Source: Xestospongia muta (lineage: Eukaryota; Porifera; Demospongiae; Haplosclerida; Petrosiidae). Taken from it: a stretch of 64,000 bases of DNA. Position numbers and translations under genes: made by a program. This document shows positions 26,501 through 35,500 of the stretch, piece by piece; the stretch's first letter is position 1, and every line of letters begins with the position of its first letter. The stretch spans positions 25,540,745-25,604,744 of the forward strand of contig OY848917.1 of NCBI GenBank assembly GCA_963693285.1, read 5' to 3'. The notes under the pieces were generated by a model that saw only the letters and a list, made by a program, of their open reading frames with translations, had not been told where the DNA came from and did no database searches.

Positions 26501-29500
26501 GTCTAAAAGGAGAATATTATACATATTTTGAACAGTATTGGATACTTACTTGTGTACAATCTCTGTTTGCAAATGGGCAGACATTCACCCACTTTGCTAT
26601 AAGCACCCAGTTTAAATTCAATTCAATATTTTGGCTTATCTTTAAAAATGCTTCAATTTGATTGATAATACTTGAACCATTTTCTGGAGTGAAAACACCA
26701 TACTCAGCTATTCCTGTATTTGTCAATATGATATCATCCCAAAATGGAGCTATTACTACTGTGGATGAGAGTGGGAATGACAATGGAAAATAGTCTATAA
26801 ATGATGTTCCGAAACTCAGTAGACCATTGGAGCTTATCTATAAAGTTAAAAAGTTATGGTGCAAAATGTGGAAATAAAATCTCACATATGAGGTAAGAAA
26901 AGTGAGTTCTCCAAAACGAAATGCAGAAGGAAGTCTGATTAGCCTAGAGTTATCATCAACATTACTAAACATGTTGGTATATGGAATTAGATCAAAAAAA
27001 GTCAAAAATTCAGATCCAGTTCCAGATCCAGACTGTTCAAATTCAAATCCTAAAAAAATGGTTAGTAGTGATACATAAACAACAATAATACAAAACCAAC
27101 AATTTACACTTAGGTATAACACGCACATACATAATTGTGCTTTAAGCTCTAAATTGTACATACTGAAAATTCAAGGTCTTTCATACAATTTTAGTCTGAT
27201 AAAATAATAGCATCCATGAATACTAAATGTTGGAGTCATTGGAGATACGCAACAACCACAATAGTCGATATATCTGAACCAAAACCTACGTATTATTTAT
27301 TGCATTTACCTGGTGTAACAGTTAGTGTAGGTATGACTATTGTTGATGATGAATTAGTTGCAAATGAACTTAAAGTACTTGCTGGATGAAGTACTGAACT
27401 TGTGGATGGAAGCAGTTTTTCACCAGTATTTGTTGGATTCATCATAGGAGTGATTGAAGATAATGCAGAATAACTGTTGACAGGTAAACAGCCAATTTCA
27501 GCTATATCACTACAACAGCGTCTTAAATTATAACAGGATTGATCACAATAGCAACCATTATTTCTACAAGTTTGTGACAGGGAAGACACACAGCAACCAG
27601 AATAGTTCAGATTAAGCGTCAAACATGAACCTATAATCAAATGAATGAGAGTATTTAAATCAAAGCATTTACCTAGATTAGTCATTGGTGTGGGTGTGGC
27701 TGTATAATCACTTAGGGAGGGACTGAGAACGTACGAAGTAGTTTTTGGTTGAAGTGTATTACTCGTAAGTGGAGTTGGAATATTTGGTTCTACATAATAA
27801 TACAAATAATATGAATAATTATATCAAACTAAGAAAACAAAGCACCAATAGTTAATTGTAATTATTTTAAGTCTAAAATGTTTTTTCTAAATTAATACAA
27901 GAATTGATTGTAATGGCAAAGCTTATTGACACAATTTGTCAACACATTGATACAAAGAGTAGAAATAATAATGTAATCTGACCAAAAAATCTGGAATTAA
28001 TATCGGTACTTAAATATGATAAACATACACAATAAAGTTACCTACTCCAACCCAATTGGAATTAAGACAATGCTAAAATGTATATAAAAAGTGAATCTGT
28101 ATATTTGACATTTGTTTATCCCTTGCCGAGTGCTTTTCCTTATATTAACCATTTATAAATTACTTCGGAGAAATAAAAGTTACCAATGTGAAGCCCAAAA
28201 TACTTTTGTTAATTTCTCACCATTTAGATTATAAACTACATTTGACCACACAGATGATGGATAATTTAGACAGTCAATATCAGTAACTGTTCTCTTTCTG
28301 GAAAATGGATGGTTTTTAAAATGGCTTTGTCCAGCACTATAGCCAATTGTTGCATTGTGACTAGTCCATTGTAAAAGGTTACATTTATAAGTAAATATAG
28401 CATAAGAAATTGATTCTTGAGATGCAACCACAACCTGGAATGTGTTTGTCTAAAAGGAGAATATTATACATATTTTGAACAGTATTGGATACTTACTTGT
28501 GTACAATCTCTGTTTGCAAATGGGCAGACATTCACCCACTTTGCTATAAGCACCCAGTTTAAATTCAATTCAATATTTTGGCTTATCTTTAAAAATGCTT
28601 CAATTTGATTGATAATACTTGAACCATTTTCTGGAGTGAAAACACCATACTCAGCTATTCCTGTATTTGTCAATATGATATCATCCCAAAATGGAGCTAT
28701 TACTACTGTGGATGAGAGTGGGAATGACAATGGAAAATAGTCTATAAATGATGTTCCGAAACTCAGTAGACCATTTGAGCTTATCTATAAAGTTAAAAAG
28801 TTATGGTGCAAAATGTGGAAATAAAATCTCACATATGAGGTAAGAAAAGTGAGTTCTCCAAAACGAAATGCAGAAGGAAGTCTGATTAGCCTAGAGTTAT
28901 CATCAACATTACTAAACGTGTTGGTATATGGACTTAGATCAAAAAAAGTCAAGAATTCAGATCCAGTTCCAGATCCAGACTGTTCAAATTCAGATCCTAA
29001 AAAAATTGTTAGTAGTGATACATAAACAACAATAATACAAAACCAACAATTTACACTTAGGTATAACACGCACATACATAATTGTGCTTTAAGCTCTAAA
29101 TTGTACATACTGAAAATTCAAGGTCTTTCATACAATTTTAGTCTGATAAAATAATAGCATCCATGAATACTAAATGTTGGAGTCATTGGAGATACGCAAC
29201 ACCACAATAGTCGATATATCCGAACCAAAACCTACGTATTATTTATTGCATTTACCTGGTGTAACAGTTAGTGTAGGTATGACTATTGTCGATGATGAAT
29301 TAGTTGCAAATGAACTTAAAGTACTTGCTGGATGAAGTACTGAACTTGTGGATGGAAGCAGTTTTTCACCAGTATTTGTTGGATTCATCATAGGAGTGAT
29401 TGAAGATAATGCAGAATAACTGTTGACAGGTAAACAGCCAATTTCAGCTATATCACTACAACAGCGTCTTAAATTATAACAGGATTGATCACAATAGCAA

Positions 29501-32500
29501 CCATTATTTCTACAAGTTTGTGACAGGGAAGACACACAGCAACCAGAATAGTTAAGATTAAGTGTCAAACATGAACCTATAATCAAATGAATGAGAGTAT
29601 TTAAATCAAAGCATTTACCTAGATTAGTCATTGGTGTGGGTGTGGCTGTATAATCACTTAGGGAGGGACTGAGAACGTACGAAGTAGTTTTTGGTTGAAG
29701 TGTATTACTCGTAAGTGGAATTGGAATATTTGGTTCTACATAATAATACAAATAATATGAATAATAATATCAAACTAAGAAAACAAAGCACCAATAGTTA
29801 ATTGTAATTATTTTAAGTCTAAAATGTTTTTTCTAAATTAATACAAGAATTGATTGTAATGGCAAAGCTTATTGACACAATTTGTCAACACATTGATACA
29901 AAGAGTAGAAATAATAATGTAATCTGACCAAAAAATCTGGAATTAATATCAGTACTTAAATATGATAAACATACACAATAAAGTTACCTACTCCAACCCA
30001 ATTGGAATTAAGACAATGCTAAAATGTATATAAAAAGTGAATCTGTATATTTGACATTTGTTTATCCCTTGCCGAGTGCTTTCCCTTATATTAACCATTT
30101 ATAAATTACTTCGGAGAAATAAAAGTTACCAATGTGAAGCCCAAAATACTTTTGTTAATTTCTCACCATTTAGATTATAAACTACATTTGACCACACAGA
30201 TGATGGATAATTTAGACAGTCAATATCAGTAACTGTTCTCTCTCTGGAAAATGGATGGTTTTTAAAATGGCTTTGTCCAGCACTATAGCCAATTGTTGCA
30301 TTGTGACTAGTCCATTGTAAAAGGTTACATTTATAAGTAAATATAGCATAAGAAATTGATTCTTGAGATGCAACCACAACCTGGAATGTGTTTGTCTAAA
30401 AGGAGAATATTATACATATTTTGAACAGTATTGGATACTTACTTGTGTACAATCTCTGTTTGCAAATGGGCAGACATTCACCCACTTTGCTATAAGCACC
30501 CAGTTTAAATTCAATTCAATATTTTGGCTTATCTTTAAAAATGCTTCAATTTGATTGATAATACTTGAACCATTTTCTGGAGTGAAAACACCATACTCAG
30601 CTATTCCTGTATTTGTCAATATGATATCATCCCAAAATGGAGCTATTACTACTGTGGATGAGAGTGGGAATGACACTGGAAAATATTCTAAAAATGATGT
30701 TCCGAAACTCAGTAGACCATTTGAGCTTATCTATAAAGTTAAAAGTTATGGTGCAAAATGTGGAAATAAAATCTCACATATGAGGTAAGAAAAGTGAGTC
30801 CTCCAAAATGAAATGCAGAAGGAAGTCTGATTAGCCTAGAGTCATCATCAACATTACTAAACGTGTTGGTATATGGACTTAGATCAAGAAAAGTCAAGAA
30901 TTCAGATCCAGTTCCAGATCCAGACTGTTCAAATTCAGATCCTAAAAAAATGTTAGTAGTGATACAATAACAAAGATAATACAAAAGTAACAATTTATAC
31001 TTAGGTATAACATGCACATACATAAATGTGGATTAAGCTCCAAACTGTACATACTGAAAGTTCAAGGTCTTCTATACAATTTTAGTCTGATAAAATAATA
31101 ACATCCATGAATACTAAATGTTGGAGTCATTGGAGACACACAACAAGCGGAATACTCAAGATTAAGTGATAATCTGAATCAAAAACCTACATTCTCTTTA
31201 TAGCATTTACCTGGTGTAACAGTTAGTGTAGGTAGGACCATAGTCGATGACAAGGCAGTTGTAAATGAAGTTAAAGTACTTGCTAGATGAAGTACTGAAC
31301 CTGTGAATGGAAGTAGTGTTTCACTAGTATTAGTTGTAATCCTCATATAAGTTGTTGTAGATAATGTAGAGTCGCTGATAACAGGTAAACAGCCAATTTC
31401 AGCTATGTCACTACAACAGCGTCTTAAATTATAACAGGATTGATCACAATAGCAACCATTATTTCTACAAGTTTGTGACAGGGAAGACACACAGCAACCA
31501 GAATAGTTAAGATTAAGTGTCAAACATGAACCTATAATCAAATAAATGAGAGTATTTAAATCAAAGCATTTACCTAGATTAGTCATTGGTGTAGGTGTGG
31601 CTGTATAATCACTTAGGGAGGGACTGAGAACGTACGAAGTAGTTTTTGGTTGAAGTGTATTACTCGTAAGTGGAATTGGAATATTTGGTTCTACATAATA
31701 ATACAAATAATATGAATAATTATATCAAACTAAGACAACAAAGCACCAATTATTAATTGTAATTATTTTAAGTCTAAAATGTTTTTTCTAAATTAATACA
31801 AGAATTGATTGTAATGGCAAAGCTTATTGACACAATTTGTCAACATATTGATACAAAGAGTAGAAATAATAATGTAATCTGACAGAATAAATCTGGAATC
31901 AATAGCAGTACTTAAGTATATCTAAAATATACAATTAATTACGTTACTTGCTCTAAAACAAACTAGAATCACATAAATGTTAAAATGGATATAAGAAAGT
32001 GATTCTGTCCATTTATAGTAACATTAAAAGCTACATTGCCTTACTTTAAGCATTTATATATTATTTGAAAGTTATAATGTGAAGCAAAACTATTTTTGTT
32101 GATTTCTCACCATTTAGATTATAAACTACATTTGACCATACAGATGATGGATAATTTAGACAGTCAATATCAGTAACTGTTCTCTTTCTGGAAAATGGAT
32201 GGTTTTTAAAATGGCTTTGTCCAGCACTATAGCCAATTGTTGCATTGTGACTAGTCCATTGTAAAAGGTTACATTTATAAGTAAATATAGCATAAGAAAT
32301 TGATTCTTGAGATGCAACCACAACCTGGAATGTGTTTGTCTAAAAGGAGAACACAATACATTTTTTGAACAGTATTGGATACTTACTTGTCTACAATTGC
32401 TATTTGCAAATGGGCAGACATTCACCCACTTTGCTATAAGCACCCAGTTTAAATTCAATTCAATATTTTGGCTTATCTTTAAAAATGCTTCAATTTGATT

Positions 32501-35500
32501 GATAATACTTGAACCATTTTCTGGAGTGAAAACACCATACTCAGCTATTCCTGTATTTGTCAATATGATATCATCCCAAAATGGAGCTATTACTACTGTG
32601 GATGAGAGTGGGAATGACACTGGAAAATATTGTAAAAATGATGTTCCGAAACTCAGTAGACCATTTGAGCTTATCTATAAAGTATAAAATGTTATGGTGC
32701 AAAAGTGGAAATAAAATCTCACATATGAGGTAAGAAAAGTGAGTCCTCCAAAATGAAATGCAGAAGGAAGTCTGATTAGCCTAGAGTCATCATCAACATT
32801 ACTAAACATGTTGGTATATGGGCTAAGATCAAGAAAAGTCAAATATTCAGATCCAGTTCCAGATCCAGACTGTTCAAATTCAGATCCTGAAAAAATTTTA
32901 ATATTAGCAATGGCAAAAATATTCCGCCTAAGTATAACCTAGACATTCATAATTGTGATCTATGCATAAGGTCTAAAAGTGTATACATTAACACTGAATG
33001 TCTTTCATACAGTTCTGAGTCTGGCAACATAAGTCAGCAGCTTATACTCCAGACTTGAAAAATTACAATTAAGTTATTTAAGGTTTGAGGTTAATGAATG
33101 ACTTTCAAATGTACTCTTTTGAAATATTACTCAATCCATATCTCAAAAGTATGAAACAATACTGATAATGACAATTTGTAGCAAGTTATTAATGTAGAGG
33201 TGGAATGTAACAACAAAAGGTACATTAATAAGAATAACCCAATAACCATCTAGGTGGCATTTTATCATCACTTCAATATTCTTACTTGGTTACTTGTATG
33301 TATATGTATATGCATGGCTAGCTCTGGCAACTATGACCATCAGTGTGTTGTCATGGTCAATTTTAATAAAGGAAAGCTCTGTCTGTTTTAGAGTGAATCT
33401 AACTATCTATGAAGGTTTGTTTGGTTGTTAATGGGAGATCTCCAGTCAGAAGATTAAAACAATCCTGGTCACTTAAGTCATTTGTGATTTGTCTGTTACT
33501 CCTATTTTATTCACTATTGCCATAGACTCCTTAAATAATATTCTAATGGTTGTTGTATTTGTACACATTGCTTATTTTGTTTTGATGGTTTTTTGTATTG
33601 ATTGTCTAGATAAAAATGGAGTCCAAAATGTCCTTTCTTATATGCATTCCTTATAGACATACAGTTTATACCACATCACACTAAATGCAGGTATATCACA
33701 AAGCAATTTCAAAGCACATACCCAGTGATTGGATTCAAAAACAATTGTATTTTGAGGTTATTTTATTGATCTTACTATACATTAGCATATACAATTGACA
33801 GATAATAGATGAATGTGTTTTGTACCCATGTATACATCAAAGAGATCAATCAATATCACGCTGCAATAATAATTATTCATGACAAACTATAAAGTGGACA
33901 TAGTCAATACAATGTATATGTATAAGAAATCACACACACACACACATATACAGATCTTATTTGTGAAAATGTAATACTTACTGTTAATGTATAAAAGACA
34001 ATTGGAAGATGCGTCTTGTAAGCTATTGGGTAAATTATTATATTGAATTATATTTTTTAAACAGTCTTCTTTTAGTTTTTGCTTAATCTGAGATGGAGTC
34101 AATAGTGGTTGTTGTTGTAAGTATAGTGCTATTACACCACTAACTAAAGGAGTAGCCATTGATGTTCCTGATAGAGCTTTTTTACATGCACATTCACTAC
34201 AGCTATAATCAGCTGCTATAACGTTAGAGCCAGGAGCAAATATATCAACACAAGAGCCACCATTTGTGTAGTAATATACATCATCTCCTTGAGCAGAACC
34301 AGCAACAGTAATAACTCCTGGTGCACTAGCAGGACTATAATTACAAGCATCATCTCTTTTATTACCAGCAGCTGCAACAATTGGTATTCCCATCTTAATA
34401 ATATTACTTGACACATTGTTTGTTGCAGTAGAGTATGGACCACCCAAAGACATTGAGATGATAGCTGGATGGCGAGGGTTCTGAGTAGTAATATTTGCAG
34501 CAGCTGAATTTAATCCATCTATGATGACACTCCAAGGTGCTGAACCATTGCAATCTAATACACGAACACTGTAACAAATAGATTTTTTGGCAACTCCATA
34601 ATTCTTTCCACAAGCAAGACTTGCTACATGAGTTCCATGTCCATGACAATCTTGACCATTTTGGTTAGTTCCATAGTAATTGTCAACAGGGTCATATCCA
34701 GTATACAGTGCTCTGTTATCATTAAAATCACAATGATCATAATTAATACCTATAAAATGATAAGCACTGTCTCTATATCTTTTATTTATATTGTAACAAG
34801 ATTAAAATGAAAATATAATTGTTTAGGAAGATACTAATGTTACAGTGAACCACTGACTAGAGGTACAAGAACGGATAATTCAAAACACTGTCTGAGGCAA
34901 TTGGCACTCGAGGTTAGCATCAACAAACTTCATTGTCAGCTATAATTATGTGTCATTAAAGTTGATTTTTTTGTTGCTTTCTGTTGTGGCACACTGTAAA
35001 AATCAATATGTTATTTTAACAACTAATTTGTACATTACATAGATGGATTACTATGGAATATAGAATCATCATGAAATACTCACTGTATAATTTATTGGTA
35101 TGTTGTATGTTTACATATCAACAAACTATACAGTGAGTAATTCATATAAATTCTAGATTCCATAGTAATCTACCCGTGTAAAGAACAAATTAGTTGTTAA
35201 ATTAACAAATTAGTCTTTACAGTGCACATATACACACACACACTAGTGTCGTTTTGGTATATCAAAACTAAAACTAAAAGTACATTTAGTAAGGCATTTG
35301 ACTTTTGATAAACTAAAACTAAAACTAAAACTATCTTCCTTCACACCAAAACTAATACTAATACTAAAAGTTTAGCTCTTACTAAAACTAAAAGTAAACT
35401 AAAAGTATTAACTTTGCTTTTAGTTTTAGTACATTCACACATGGATCTGTTGAATGTCACACATCAGTAGACATGAATGAAAAGGTGAATGCTATGTATG

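Noticed and set aside
32156..32620. 154-codon open frame running through NIDO exon 2 and the following intron of N1
   Set aside because: It crosses a clear donor and leaves the NIDO frame; the three-exon reading matches all other copies.
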